Positions 27,552 to 37,606 are shown, numbered from the stretch's first letter. The stretch is 64,000 nt of DNA from Streptomyces sp. NBC_01551 (GCF_026339935.1 NZ_JAPEPX010000001.1:1470501-1534500), one strand, 5' to 3'. Program-made: numbers and translations. Notes: generated by a model from the letters alone, not told the origin.

Positions 27552-29053
27552 CGACACCCGACGCCACGACCGGCCCCACCACCCACGGCCGTGCGACCGC
27601 CTCGGCGGACGGGGCCCGGGCCGTGCGGCTGACCTGGGTCCAGCCGGAGGATCTGCTCGGTCACGAGTTCCGCCAGGCGGCGGAGGACGGCCGCGACCCG
27701 GAGCCGCCCCGCCGCGTCTGGCGGGCGGCGGGCGGGCAGGAGGCGCCCGCCCGCGCCGGCGCCTCCCCCGCCCCGGCCCCACCGCACCTGCGCACCCTGG
27801 CCACCCGCCTGCTCACGGAACTCGCCGCGCAGCCCTCCCCCTTGGCCCCGCGGGAGCCCGACTCCTGGCCCGCCATCACCGCCACCTGGGCCACCCCGCC
27901 CCGCCCCGGAGCCCCGGCCGCCCCAGGCCGAAACGGGGGCCCATCCCGCCCCGGGAACCCGAACCCCGCGGCGCGCCCCGGCGCGGCGGGCGGCCACGGG
28001 CTGCGGGAGCGGCTGGAGCGTGCCTGGGTGGGGCGGGCCGTGGGGTGCGTGCTCGGCAAGCCCGTCGAGAAGGTGCCGCTCGACGGGATCCGGGCCCTCG
28101 CCCGGGCCGCCGGGAACTGGCCGCTGGACGACTGGTTCACCGAACGCGGCGTCCCGGCGGAGCTCCTGGCCGCGTACCCCTGGAACCGCCGCTCCGCGCC
28201 CACCTCCCTCGCCGAGAACATCGACGGCACCCCCGAGGACGACGACCTCAACTACCCGCTCCTCGGGCTGCTCCTGCTCCAGCGCCACGGCAAGGGCTTC
28301 ACCCCCGCCGACGTCGGACGCCTCTGGCTCGACGAGCTCCCCGCCGGGCGGACCTTCACCGCCGAGCGGGTCGCGTACCGCAACCTCCTCCAGGGCCTGG
28401 AGCCCCCCGCCACCGCCGCCCACCACAACCCGTTCCGAGAGTGGATCGGCGCCCTCATCCGCGCCGACGTGCACGGCTGGACCAACCCCGGCGACCCGGC
28501 CGCCGCCGCGGCCCAGGCGTACCGGGACGCCACCCTCACCCACACCGGCAACGGCGTCTACGCCGCGCTCTTCACCGCCGCCGCGATCGCCGAGGCGGCC
28601 GGCGGCCGGGCCGACGTCCACGCCGCCCTCGCGGCCGGGCTGGCCGTCGTACCGCCCCGCTCGCGCCTCGCCGAGGCCGTCGGCTTCGGCATCCGCAGCG
28701 CCCGCGCCGCCCGGGAAGCCGACTTCGACCGGGTCGTCGACCGGCTCCACGAGCGCTACGGCCACTACCACTGGGTACACGCCGTCCCGAACACCGCCCT
28801 GATCGCGGCCGCCCTCACCCACGCCGACGGGGACTTCACCCGCTCCGTCTGCCGCGCCGTGTCCGGCGGCTGGGACACCGACTCCAACGGCGCGACCGCC
28901 GGCTCCCTCGCCGCCCTCGTCGACCCGGACGGCATCCCGCACCGCTGGTCCGCGCCCCTCAAGAACCGCCTCGCCACCACCGTCCCCGGCTTCGACGGCA
29001 TCGGCTTCGACACCCTCGCCCACCTCACCGCACAGGAGGCAGCCCGCCCATGA
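27548..29053 (+). CDS. ADP-ribosylglycohydrolase family protein, copy 4 (variant site)
   Basis: 501 aa. Residues 1 to about 150 are a variable, Pro-rich region that begins with VRLTWVQPEDLLGHEFRQA. The hydrolase domain begins near 155 with RAWVGRAVGCVLGKPVEK, where the usual GD is GC (166-167). The acidic motif is EDDDLNY (230-236) and the C-terminal motif GGWDTDSNGATAGS (440-453), a pattern found in a distinct ADP-ribosylglycohydrolase subfamily that appears catalytically complete. HTGNGVYAALFTAAAIA is also typical. The start overlaps the previous stop, and the stop overlaps the kinase start. Confidence 0.8.
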   Translation: MTTPDATTGPTTHGRATASADGARAVRLTWVQPEDLLGHEFRQAAEDGRDPEPPRRVWRAAGGQEAPARAGASPAPAPPHLRTLATRLLTELAAQPSPLAPREPDSWPAITATWATPPRPGAPAAPGRNGGPSRPGNPNPAARPGAAGGHGLRERLERAWVGRAVGCVLGKPVEKVPLDGIRALARAAGNWPLDDWFTERGVPAELLAAYPWNRRSAPTSLAENIDGTPEDDDLNYPLLGLLLLQRHGKGFTPADVGRLWLDELPAGRTFTAERVAYRNLLQGLEPPATAAHHNPFREWIGALIRADVHGWTNPGDPAAAAAQAYRDATLTHTGNGVYAALFTAAAIAEAAGGRADVHAALAAGLAVVPPRSRLAEAVGFGIRSARAAREADFDRVVDRLHERYGHYHWVHAVPNTALIAAALTHADGDFTRSVCRAVSGGWDTDSNGATAGSLAALVDPDGIPHRWSAPLKNRLATTVPGFDGIGFDTLAHLTAQEAARP

Positions 29054-30018
29054 CGGCCATCGCCGTGCTCGGCAGTACCAACATGGACCTCGTGGCCTAC
29101 GTCCCCAAGGCCCCCCGCCTCGGGGAGACCGTCACCGGCCGCGCGTTCCGCACCGTCCCCGGCGGCAAGGGGGCCAACCAAGCCGTCGCCGCCGCCCGCC
29201 TCGGCGCGGAGGTGGTGATGATCGGCGCGGTCGGGGCCGACGAGTTCGGCGTACGGCTGCGCTCCGCGCTCACCTCCGCCGGGGTCGAGACCGCCGCGCT
29301 GCGCACCGTCGAGGGCGCCAGCGGCACGGCCCACATCACCGTCGACGACGAGGGCGCCAACAGCATCATCGTCATCCCCGGCGCAAACGCCCACGTCACC
29401 GGCCTGGAGGCGGGCGACGACTCCCGCATCGGCTCCGCCGACTCCCTCCTGCTCCAGCTCGAACTCCCGCTGCCCGCCGTCCTCGCCGGCGCCCTCGCCG
29501 CCCGCGCCCACGGCGTCCGTACGGTCCTCACCCCGGCTCCCGCGCAGCCGCTGCCCGCCGGACTCCTCGCCGCCGTCGACCTGCTGCTCCCGAACGAGCA
29601 CGAGGCCGCCGCGCTCACCGGCCTCACCGACCCCCGCCAGGCCGCCGAGGCCCTGCTGCGGGACGTGCCCGAGGTGGTGATCACCCTCGGCGCGGCCGGG
29701 GCGCTGTACGCCGCGCGCGGCCGGGAGCCGCTGACGGTGGCCGCGCCCGCGGTCCGGGCCGTGGACACGACCGCCGCCGGGGACACCTTCGCCGGGGCGC
29801 TCGCGGTCGCCCTCGGGGAAGGCCTCCCGATGCCGCAGGCCCTGGCCTGGGCCTCGTCGGCGGCCGCGCTCTCCGTCCAGCGGCCGGGCGCCCAGGACTC
29901 GATGCCGACCCGCGCCGAGACGGACGCCTTCGCGTCGACCGGCCCCGCACCGGCCCCGCCGCCCGAGCGCGGGTCCGCGGCCACCCGACGGGACGGCCGT
30001 CCCGGAGGACACTCTTGA
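29050..30018 (+). CDS. ribokinase-like PfkB-family carbohydrate kinase
   Basis: 322 aa. The N-terminal signature is GSTNMDLVAYVP, then GGKGANQAVAAARLG (PfkB signature 1). The catalytic motif near the C-terminus is DTTAAGDTFAGAL, with the Asp base and anion hole, in the AAGD form typical of true ribokinases. It would phosphorylate ribose or a related pentose or nucleoside with ATP. Placed after four ribosyl-hydrolase-like genes, it could capture the ribose they release. ATGA overlap with copy 4; its stop is overlapped by the TTG start of the CoA-transferase. The last 25 residues are low complexity. Confidence 0.88.
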   Translation: MTAIAVLGSTNMDLVAYVPKAPRLGETVTGRAFRTVPGGKGANQAVAAARLGAEVVMIGAVGADEFGVRLRSALTSAGVETAALRTVEGASGTAHITVDDEGANSIIVIPGANAHVTGLEAGDDSRIGSADSLLLQLELPLPAVLAGALAARAHGVRTVLTPAPAQPLPAGLLAAVDLLLPNEHEAAALTGLTDPRQAAEALLRDVPEVVITLGAAGALYAARGREPLTVAAPAVRAVDTTAAGDTFAGALAVALGEGLPMPQALAWASSAAALSVQRPGAQDSMPTRAETDAFASTGPAPAPPPERGSAATRRDGRPGGHS

Positions 30019-31262
30019 ACCCCGCCGCCCCCGCATCCGAGCCCGCGTCCGTGCCCGGGGCCGCGGCCGCCGCCCCGTGCGGCCCCCTGCAAGGGCTCCG
30101 CGTCCTCGACCTCGCCACCCTCTTCGCCGGCCCCCTCACCGCCACCCTGCTCGGGGACTTCGGCGCCGAGGTGGTCAAGGTCGAGCACCCCGGCCTCCCC
30201 GACCCCTCGCGCGGCCACGGCCCCGCCAAGGACGGCGTCGGCCTGTGGTGGAAGCTGCTCGGCCGCAACAAGCGGACCATGACCCTCGACCTGTCCACCC
30301 CGGGCGGCCGGGACACCCTGCTGCGGCTGGCCGCCACCGCCGACGTGGTCGTCGAGAACTTCCGCCCCGGCACCCTGGAGAAATGGGGTCTGGGCTGGCC
30401 CGAACTCCGCGCCGCCAACCCGCGGCTGATCCTGGCCCGCGTCACCGCGTTCGGCCAGCAAGGCCCGTACGCCCGGCGCCCCGGCTTCGGCACCCTCGCC
30501 GAGGCGATGAGCGGGTTCGCCGCGATCACCGGGGAGCCGGACGGGCCACCGACCCTGCCGCCGTTCGGGCTCGCGGACTCGATCGCCGCGCTGACCTGCG
30601 CGTACGCCGTGATGACCGCGCTCGCCGGACGCGACCGCTCCGGGCACGGGCAGGTCGTCGACCTGGCCATCATCGAGCCGATCCTCACCGTGCTCGGCCC
30701 GCACCCGCTCTGGTACGACCAGCTCGGCTACGTCCAGCCCCGCACCGGCAACCGCTCCACCAACAACGCCCCCCGCAACACCTACCGCAGCGCGGACGGG
30801 CGCTGGCTGGCCGTCTCCACCTCCGCCCAGTCCATCGCCGAGCGCGTGCTGCGCCTCGTCGGCCGGCCCGAACTGATCGACGAGCCCTGGTTCGCGAGCG
30901 GCTCCGGCCGGGCCGCCCACGCACCCGTGCTCGACGAGGCGGTCGGCGGCTGGATCGCCCGGCACAAGGCCGAGGAGGTGGTCGCCGCGTTCGAGGACGC
31001 CGAGGCTGCCGTCGCCTTGGTCTACGACGTGCGCGACGTGATGGCGGACCCGCAGTTCGCCGCCCTGGACACGGTCACCGAGGTCGAGGACCCCGAACTC
31101 GGCCCGATCCGCATGCAGAACGTCCTCTTCAGGCTGTCCGAGACTCCCGGCGCGATCCGCTGGGCCGGACGGCCGCACGGCGCGGACACCGACGCCGTCC
31201 TGACCGAACTCGGCCTGACCCGGGCCGAGATCGCCGCGCTCCGCACCGAGGGGGCCCTGTGA
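30015..31262 (+). CDS. family III CoA-transferase (CaiB/BaiF)
   Basis: 415 aa. The N-terminal GLRVLDLATLFAGPLTATLLGDFGAEVVKVE is the family III signature; GRNKRTMTLDL, ENFRPGTLEKWGL and PPFGLADSIAALTCAYAVM follow, the last carrying the probable catalytic Asp. It would move CoA between a donor such as succinyl-CoA and an organic acid. The start is TTG at 30015 overlapping the kinase stop, with GGAGG upstream. The pairing with a CitE-like lyase right behind it recalls malyl-, citramalyl- or itaconyl-CoA routes that end in acetyl-CoA plus glyoxylate or pyruvate; the acid is not known. Confidence 0.88.
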   Translation: MNPAAPASEPASVPGAAAAAPCGPLQGLRVLDLATLFAGPLTATLLGDFGAEVVKVEHPGLPDPSRGHGPAKDGVGLWWKLLGRNKRTMTLDLSTPGGRDTLLRLAATADVVVENFRPGTLEKWGLGWPELRAANPRLILARVTAFGQQGPYARRPGFGTLAEAMSGFAAITGEPDGPPTLPPFGLADSIAALTCAYAVMTALAGRDRSGHGQVVDLAIIEPILTVLGPHPLWYDQLGYVQPRTGNRSTNNAPRNTYRSADGRWLAVSTSAQSIAERVLRLVGRPELIDEPWFASGSGRAAHAPVLDEAVGGWIARHKAEEVVAAFEDAEAAVALVYDVRDVMADPQFAALDTVTEVEDPELGPIRMQNVLFRLSETPGAIRWAGRPHGADTDAVLTELGLTRAEIAALRTEGAL

Positions 31263-32077
31263 TCCTCACCTGGCTGTACGTACCCGGCGACCGCCCCGAA
31301 GTGGTCGCCAAGGCGCTGCGGTCCGGCGCCGACGCCGTCATCGTGGACCTGGAGGACGCCGTGTCGGCGTCCCGCAAGGAATACGCCCGCGCCGCCACCG
31401 CCGAACTGCTCACCGAGCGGCAGCCGGTCCCGGTCCACGTCCGCGTCAACGCCCTGGACTCTCCCTGGGCCGGCGCCGACCTCACCGCCCTGGCCAAGCT
31501 GCACGGCCTCGCCGGGCTGCGGCTGCCCAAGGTCAGCGCGGCCGAACAGATCGCCGCCGTCGCCGACCGGACCGGCGGGGTGTCGCTGTACGCCCTGCTG
31601 GAGTCCGCGCTGGGCGTGGAGCGCGCCTACGAGATCGCCCGCGCGCACCCGGCCCTGCGCGGGCTCTCGCTCGGCGAGGCGGACCTGCGGGCCGACCTGG
31701 GCGTCACCGCCGAGGCGGGGCTGGACTGGCCGCGCTCGCGGGTGGTGGTCGCGGCCCGCGCGGCCGGACTGGCTCCCCCGGCGCAGTCGGTCTTCCCGGA
31801 CATCCGGGACCTGGAGGCGCTGGCCGTGTCCTGCGCCCGGGGGCGGGCGCTGGGGTTCCTGGGCCGGGCGGCGATCCATCCGCGCCAACTCCCGGTGATC
31901 GAGCGGGCCTACCTGCCGGGCCCGGAGGAGGTCACGGCGGCCGAGGAGATCGTGACGGCGGCCCGGGCCACGCCGGGCGCCCTGGCACTCCCCGACGGCC
32001 GCTTCGTGGACCCGGCCGTCGTGGCGGCGGCGCACCGCACCCTGGCGCTGTCGCAGCGCAGCGTGGTCACGCGGTGA
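31259..32077 (+). CDS. HpcH/HpaI aldolase family, CitE-like CoA-ester lyase
   Basis: 272 aa TIM-barrel lyase. YVPGDRPEVVAKALRSGADA and VIVDLEDAVSASRKEYAR are the CitE signature, with VHVRVNALDSPW, the metal ligand Glu in LLESALGVERAYEIA and the Asp of GEADLRADLG. Enzymes of this type cleave malyl-CoA, citramalyl-CoA and related esters. The GTG start overlaps the stop of the CoA-transferase (GTGA), and the gene closes the seven-gene operon. A substrate activated by the transferase is therefore the likely input. Confidence 0.87.
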   Translation: MILTWLYVPGDRPEVVAKALRSGADAVIVDLEDAVSASRKEYARAATAELLTERQPVPVHVRVNALDSPWAGADLTALAKLHGLAGLRLPKVSAAEQIAAVADRTGGVSLYALLESALGVERAYEIARAHPALRGLSLGEADLRADLGVTAEAGLDWPRSRVVVAARAAGLAPPAQSVFPDIRDLEALAVSCARGRALGFLGRAAIHPRQLPVIERAYLPGPEEVTAAEEIVTAARATPGALALPDGRFVDPAVVAAAHRTLALSQRSVVTR

Positions 32078-32197
32078 GAGGGCTTTCCCTGTCGGCCATG
32101 GCGCACCGGTAGGACTGCCCGACTCGCGGAGGACCGCACGAGCGCGGTCGCGGGCCCGTGCGCGGCCGCGTGTGCCTCACCCGGCGTTCACTCCTGT

Positions 32198-32238
32198 CCA
32201 CCGGTCGATTGACAGCCGGATCCATCGGTCGGTTGTCC
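32198..32238. promoter_or_regulatory. 17-bp imperfect direct repeat upstream of the DUF1453 gene
   Basis: CCACCGGTCGATTGACA (32198-32214) and CCATCGGTCGGTTGTCC (32222-32238) match at 13 of 17 positions with a 24-bp period. They lie 100-140 nt before the ATG at 32335, suggesting a tandem regulator site; the first copy contains a TTGACA -35-like hexamer. The rest of 32078-32334 holds no gene I can support. Confidence 0.4.
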
Positions 32239-32334
32239 ACGTCCGCACCCCCCGCTCCCTAACGTTTCAGGTGGAAGATCCGGGAGAGCCGTAAAGCGAC
32301 CCCCGAACTCATCGATATGAGGGGGACTTGCCCC

Positions 32335-32877
32335 ATGAGCCCGTTCTTGACCGCATTGATCGCCAGCGGGGTGATCCTGACCATCATCCTGTCCACCGAC
32401 CTGGGTACCCGCAAAGTCACCAACATGCGGTTGGTGCGCTCGATCATCGCTGTCGCGATCGTGATCGCGCTCTTCGTCCACTCGCTCCCACTGGGCGGGA
32501 ACGACCCCTGGCTCCAGCTGGCGGGTATCGGCGTGGGAGTCGTCTTCGGCCTGATCGCCGCGGCCCTGCTGCCCGCCCACCGGGGCTCCGACGGTGAGAT
32601 CTACACCAAGGGCGGCATCACCTATGCGGCCGTCTGGACCTTGATGTCCGCCTCCCGCGTGCTGTTCGCCTACGGTTCCGAGCACTGGTTCGCGAAGGAC
32701 ATCATCCTGTTCAGCATCGACAACAAGTTGAGTGGGCAGGACGTCTACTCGAACGCCTTCGTCTTCATGGCCCTGGCCATGGTCCTCGCGCGCACGGGCG
32801 TTCTGCTCGGCAAGCGCCGCCGGCTGCGTGGCGCCCAGGACCCGGTTCCCGATCAAGCTGTCGATCGGGCTGCGTGA
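32335..32877 (+). CDS. DUF1453 (CcdC-like) integral membrane protein
   Basis: 180 aa with four to five transmembrane segments: SPFLTALIASGVILTIIL, LVRSIIAVAIVIALFVH, LQLAGIGVGVVFGLIAAALL, YAAVWTLMSASRVLFAYG and NAFVFMALAMVLARTGVLL. The order and the KGGITYAAVWTLMSASR segment fit the DUF1453 family; no activity is known. The ATG at 32335 follows GAGGGGGA by 8-9 nt; an in-frame ATG at 32317 overlaps that site. It converges on lgt over a strong hairpin. The tail is charged and cytoplasmic. Confidence 0.75.
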   Translation: MSPFLTALIASGVILTIILSTDLGTRKVTNMRLVRSIIAVAIVIALFVHSLPLGGNDPWLQLAGIGVGVVFGLIAAALLPAHRGSDGEIYTKGGITYAAVWTLMSASRVLFAYGSEHWFAKDIILFSIDNKLSGQDVYSNAFVFMALAMVLARTGVLLGKRRRLRGAQDPVPDQAVDRAA

Positions 32878-32892
32878 GAACGTCGTTTTGCG

Positions 32893-32929
32893 CCGGAGGG
32901 GGCGCCGCGGTGTGCGGCGCCCCCTCCGG
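32893..32929. terminator. bidirectional terminator between the DUF1453 gene and lgt
   Basis: A perfect 16-bp stem, CCGGAGGGGGCGCCGC paired with 32914-32929, closes over a 5-nt loop GGTGT in the 63-bp space between convergent genes. Confidence 0.85.
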
Positions 32930-32940
32930 GGAGTTCTTCG

Positions 32941-34011
32941 TCAGGCCTTGTCGGCGCCCGGGGCCTGGTCCTCGGTCGCCGCGGTGTCGGCCGCCTCGGA
33001 CTTGCGCAGGTCGGTCTTGACGGCGCCCTTCGGCTCCGCCGCCTCGGCGGCGGACTTCCCGGCCTCGCCGGATGCGGCATCGACCGGGGCCTTGGCGGGC
33101 TCGTCGGCCTTCGAGGCCTTGGCAGCCCCGTCGCCCTTGGCACCCTTGGCGGCGTCGTCCGTCTTGGCGGCGCCGTCGACCTTGGCGTCCCCGCCGGAGG
33201 TGTCCGGTTCCACGACCGTCTCGCGGCCCGGCCGCAGCTTCGCCGACAGCACCAGGTAGGTCACCGCCAGCAGGAAGACCACGATCGAGGTCCACACGTT
33301 GAGGCGGACGCCCAGGATGTGGTGCGCCTCGTCGACCCGCATGTACTCGATCCAGCCGCGGCCCACGCAGTACGCGGCGACGTACAGCGCGAAGGCCCGC
33401 CCGTGGCCGAGCTTGAACCGTCGGTCGGCCCAGATCACCAGCGCGGCGACGCCGAGGCACCACAGCGACTCGTACAGGAACGTCGGGTGGTAGGTCCCGG
33501 CGATCCGGTTCGGGCCCTCGCTGATCTTCACCGCCCACGGCAGGTCGGTGGCGCGGCCGTACAGCTCCTGGTTGAACCAGTTGCCCCAGCGCCCGCAGGC
33601 CTGGGCCAGCGCGATTCCCGGAGCCAGGGCGTCCGCCCAGGCGGGCAGCGGGATGCCGCGCAGCCGGCAGCCGATCCAGGCGCCGACCGCGCCGAGCGCG
33701 ATCGCGCCCCAGATGCCGAGGCCGCCTTCCCAGATCTTGAAGGCGTCGACCCAGTTGCGGCCCTCGCCGAAGTAGAGCTGGTAGTCGGTGATCACGTGGT
33801 AGAGGCGACCGCCGACGAGGCCGAACGGCACCGCCCACACGGCGATGTCCGCGACCGTGCCCGGCTTTCCGCCGCGCGCGATCCATCGCCTGTTGCCGAG
33901 CCAGACGGCGACGAAGACGCCGATGATGATGCAGAACGCGTAGCCGCGCAGCGGGATCGGTCCGAGATGGATCACGCCGGTCGACGGGCTGGGAATGTAA
34001 GCAAGGTCCAT
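32941..34011 (-). CDS. lgt: prolipoprotein diacylglyceryl transferase
   Basis: 356 aa. It moves diacylglyceryl from phosphatidylglycerol to the lipobox Cys of prolipoproteins at the membrane, as needed for the lipoprotein encoded at 10439-11125. The Lgt signature is GRWGNWFNQELYGRATDLPWAV (residues about 143-164), with GLVGGRLYHVITD earlier and seven hydrophobic segments. Beyond residue 270 there is a long Ala/Lys/Asp-rich cytoplasmic tail, common in streptomycete Lgt and not needed for catalysis. The ATG at 34011 is the start. Confidence 0.95.
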   Translation of the reverse strand: MDLAYIPSPSTGVIHLGPIPLRGYAFCIIIGVFVAVWLGNRRWIARGGKPGTVADIAVWAVPFGLVGGRLYHVITDYQLYFGEGRNWVDAFKIWEGGLGIWGAIALGAVGAWIGCRLRGIPLPAWADALAPGIALAQACGRWGNWFNQELYGRATDLPWAVKISEGPNRIAGTYHPTFLYESLWCLGVAALVIWADRRFKLGHGRAFALYVAAYCVGRGWIEYMRVDEAHHILGVRLNVWTSIVVFLLAVTYLVLSAKLRPGRETVVEPDTSGGDAKVDGAAKTDDAAKGAKGDGAAKASKADEPAKAPVDAASGEAGKSAAEAAEPKGAVKTDLRKSEAADTAATEDQAPGADKA

Positions 34012-34089
34012 GGCAGACCCGACGCTACCTTGCCGGGCGGTACGGACCGCAACCCGCCCGGCAACCTGGCGTCAAATCGACACCTGGCC

Positions 34090-35010
34090 TCAGTTGCCCG
34101 AGGCTCCCCGGGCGCCCGTCGCCGAGGAGGCCTTGGAACCGGAGGCGGCCGACGCCGACGGGGTGGCGGAAGCGGCCGGCGAGGCCTTGCCCGTCCCCTT
34201 GGGGGCGGAGGCGCCGGAGCCCTTCGCCGCGGCCTCGACCTTCTCCTTCAGCTTCTGCGGGGTCAGCGCGTTGGCCTGGTCGCCGAAGATGTCCTTGCCG
34301 TCGAGCAGCACCGTCGGGGTGCCCCGGAACTTCCCGGCGGCGAACGCCTCGTAGGACTTGCCCACCCAGCTGTTGTGCTTGCCCTCCTCCACGCAGGCGC
34401 GGAACTCGGGGGTGTCCAGCCCCTCCACCTTGCCCGCCAGCTCCACCAGCCTGGCGTTCTTGCCGTAGGCGTCGTCGGTCTCCGGCGGCTGGTTCTGGAA
34501 GAGCACGTCGTGGTACGCGGGGAACTTGCCGGCGTCCTGCGCGCAGGCGGCCGCGTTCGCGCCCTTGAGGGAGCCGCTGCCGCCCATGTTCCCGTCGATC
34601 AGGGTGACCAGGTGGTAGTCGACCTTGAGCAGGCCCTTGTCCTCCAGCTCGTGGATGGTGGCCCGGTAGTTGTCCTCGAAGGCCTTGCAGGCCGGGCAGC
34701 GGAAGTCCTCCCACACGGTCAGGGTGGACTTGGCCGCGTCCTTGCCCGTGCGGATCGCCAGCGCGTCCTTGCCGCTGGCCCCCGAGGGCGCGACCACGGG
34801 CCCGGCCTTGTCGGTGCCGTCCTTGCCGGCGTTGGCCGCGATCAGGCCGACGACGGCCGCCAGGCCGAGGACGCCGACCACCGCCGCCGACACGAGGAGG
34901 GTCCGCCGGCGCTTGTCCCGGGACTTCTCCCGCTCGCGCTCCTCCTGGAGTCGCTCCCGGGCCGATCGTTTCGTCGCATCGCGGTTCGCACCGTCGTTCT
35001 TCTCGCTCAC
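34090..35010 (-). CDS. membrane-anchored DsbA/thioredoxin-fold protein
   Basis: 306 aa. A charged cytoplasmic N-terminus (1-36) is followed by a membrane anchor (about 38-60) and an extracytoplasmic thioredoxin domain with Cys105-Pro-Ala-Cys108 and the cis-Pro loop RGTPTVLLDGK. The last 50 residues are Ser/Ala/Gly/Lys low complexity. It probably forms or isomerises disulfides in exported proteins. The GTG at 35010 gives the expected MSEKN-type start. It is a paralogue of the protein at 62009-62803. The gene lies between trpA (with a terminator between) and lgt. Confidence 0.85.
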   Translation of the reverse strand: MSEKNDGANRDATKRSARERLQEEREREKSRDKRRRTLLVSAAVVGVLGLAAVVGLIAANAGKDGTDKAGPVVAPSGASGKDALAIRTGKDAAKSTLTVWEDFRCPACKAFEDNYRATIHELEDKGLLKVDYHLVTLIDGNMGGSGSLKGANAAACAQDAGKFPAYHDVLFQNQPPETDDAYGKNARLVELAGKVEGLDTPEFRACVEEGKHNSWVGKSYEAFAAGKFRGTPTVLLDGKDIFGDQANALTPQKLKEKVEAAAKGSGASAPKGTGKASPAASATPSASAASGSKASSATGARGASGN

Positions 35011-35025
35011 GTTCGGCCAAACGAA

Positions 35026-35053
35026 GCGGGGAGGCACTCGCGTGCCTCCCCGC
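35026..35053 (-). terminator. trpA terminator
   Basis: A perfect 12-bp stem, GCGGGGAGGCAC with GTGCCTCCCCGC, and a 4-nt loop TCGC, 52 nt past the trpA stop. It separates the trp genes from the DsbA-like gene. Confidence 0.85.
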
Positions 35054-35105
35054 CCCCACTTCCACCCGATCGGGCTACAGAACCCGTACGCGGGTGCGCA
35101 TCGGG

Positions 35106-35941
35106 TCAGCTCCTGCGTACGCCTTCCGCAAGCTCGCCCGCCAGCGCCCGTACGGCGGCCAGCCCGGCCGGCAGGTCCGGCGCGTCCAGCAGCAGCTTCA
35201 CGAAGGCCGAGCCGACGATCACCCCGTCGGCGAAGCCCGCGACCTCCTTGGCCTGGACGGCGTTGGAGACGCCGAGGCCGACGCAGACGGGGAGGCCACG
35301 GCGGGCACCGGCCGTGGCGCGGGTGCGGCGCACCAGGTCCTGGGCCTGGTTGCCGACCGACTCGCGGGTGCCGGTGACGCCCATCAGCGAGGCGGCGTAG
35401 ACGAAGCCGGAGCCGGCCTCCGTGATGGTGGCGAGCCGCTCGTCCTTGCTGCTGGGGGCCACGACGAAGACGGTCGCGAGGCCGTGCTTCGCCGCGTGCT
35501 CGCGCCACAGCGCGGACTCCTGGACCGGCAGGTCGGGCAGGATGCAGCCCGCGCCGCCCGCCGCCGCCAGCTCGGCGGTGAACCGCTCGACGCCGTAGCG
35601 GTCGATCGGGTTCCAGTACGTCATGACCAGGATCGGGGCCCCGGTGGCCTCGTGGGCCTCCCGTACGGTGCGCAGCACGTCGGCGATCTTGACACCGCCG
35701 CGCAGGGCGATGTCGTCGGCGGTCTGGATGATCGCGCCGTCCAGGACCGGGTCGCTGTGCGGGAGGCCGATCTCGACGACGTCCGCGCCGCCCGCGACGA
35801 CGGCCTTGACCGCCTCGATGGCCCCGTCCACGGTGGGGAAGCCCGCCGGGAGGTAGGCGACGAGGGCCGCGCGGTCCTCGGACTTCGCCTTGGCGAGGGT
35901 GTCGCTCAGCAGCTGGATGTTCCCCTTGGCGGTGTCCGTGC

Positions 35942-35945
<4 letters not shown>
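35106..35945 (-). CDS. trpA: tryptophan synthase alpha chain
   Basis: 279 aa TIM-barrel that cleaves indole-3-glycerol phosphate and channels indole to TrpB. The catalytic Glu and Asp are in [14 protein letters not shown], the equivalent of Glu49 and Asp60 of the enteric enzyme. [20 protein letters not shown] and [12 protein letters not shown] carry the phosphate-site loops. The GTG start overlaps the trpB stop (GTGA), which couples the two subunits. Last gene of trpC-trpM-trpB-trpA. Confidence 0.96.
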
Positions 35946-37186
<1,241 letters not shown>

Positions 37187-37388
37187 GGCCAGTACTCCTA
37201 CGGGTGCGATGGGATGGATGCACCGTATTGCGCCGCCGGTCCGCGGTCCGCGCACCCCGCTGCGGGAGCGGGCGTACGCGTACGGGAGTGGCGGTCCGCA
37301 CCCGGAGCCGACGGCTCGGGGTCGGACCGTGCGGGAGCGCCGCGCGGCGCGGTGCGTCAGACGACGTACCGGGCCGGGACAGCCCTCG

Positions 37389-37598
37389 TCACAGCGCTTC
37401 GGAGGTGCGCCATCGCATGCCGTTGACCTGACCGGGCTCGGAGCCGATCACGTACCGGACCCGCCGCCCGTGGACGCGCCGGGCCGGGGCGCGGCAGCCG
37501 CGGGGGCGGCAGCCGCGCGCCAGGGGCGCGTGCGCCGTCGGCACTCCGGCCGGGCCGTGGCCCGGTCGGGTGCGGACGGAGGGGCGGTTGGGGGTCAT
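37389..37598 (-). CDS. trpM: TrpM (TrpX), small basic modulator of tryptophan biosynthesis
   Basis: 69 aa, strongly basic, between trpC and trpB, where streptomycetes carry TrpM. The C-terminal half [20 protein letters not shown] then [12 protein letters not shown] is the part I recognise as conserved. TrpM of S. coelicolor has been reported to modulate tryptophan biosynthesis and development, with no known catalytic activity. The ATG at 37598 lies 8 nt after the trpC stop, so it is translated from the trpC message. Being very basic, it may bind RNA or protein; that is speculation. Confidence 0.75.
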   Translation of the reverse strand: MTPNRPSVRTRPGHGPAGVPTAHAPLARGCRPRGCRAPARRVHGRRVRYVIGSEPGQVNGMRWRTSEAL

Positions 37599-37606
37599 GG
37601 GACGGG

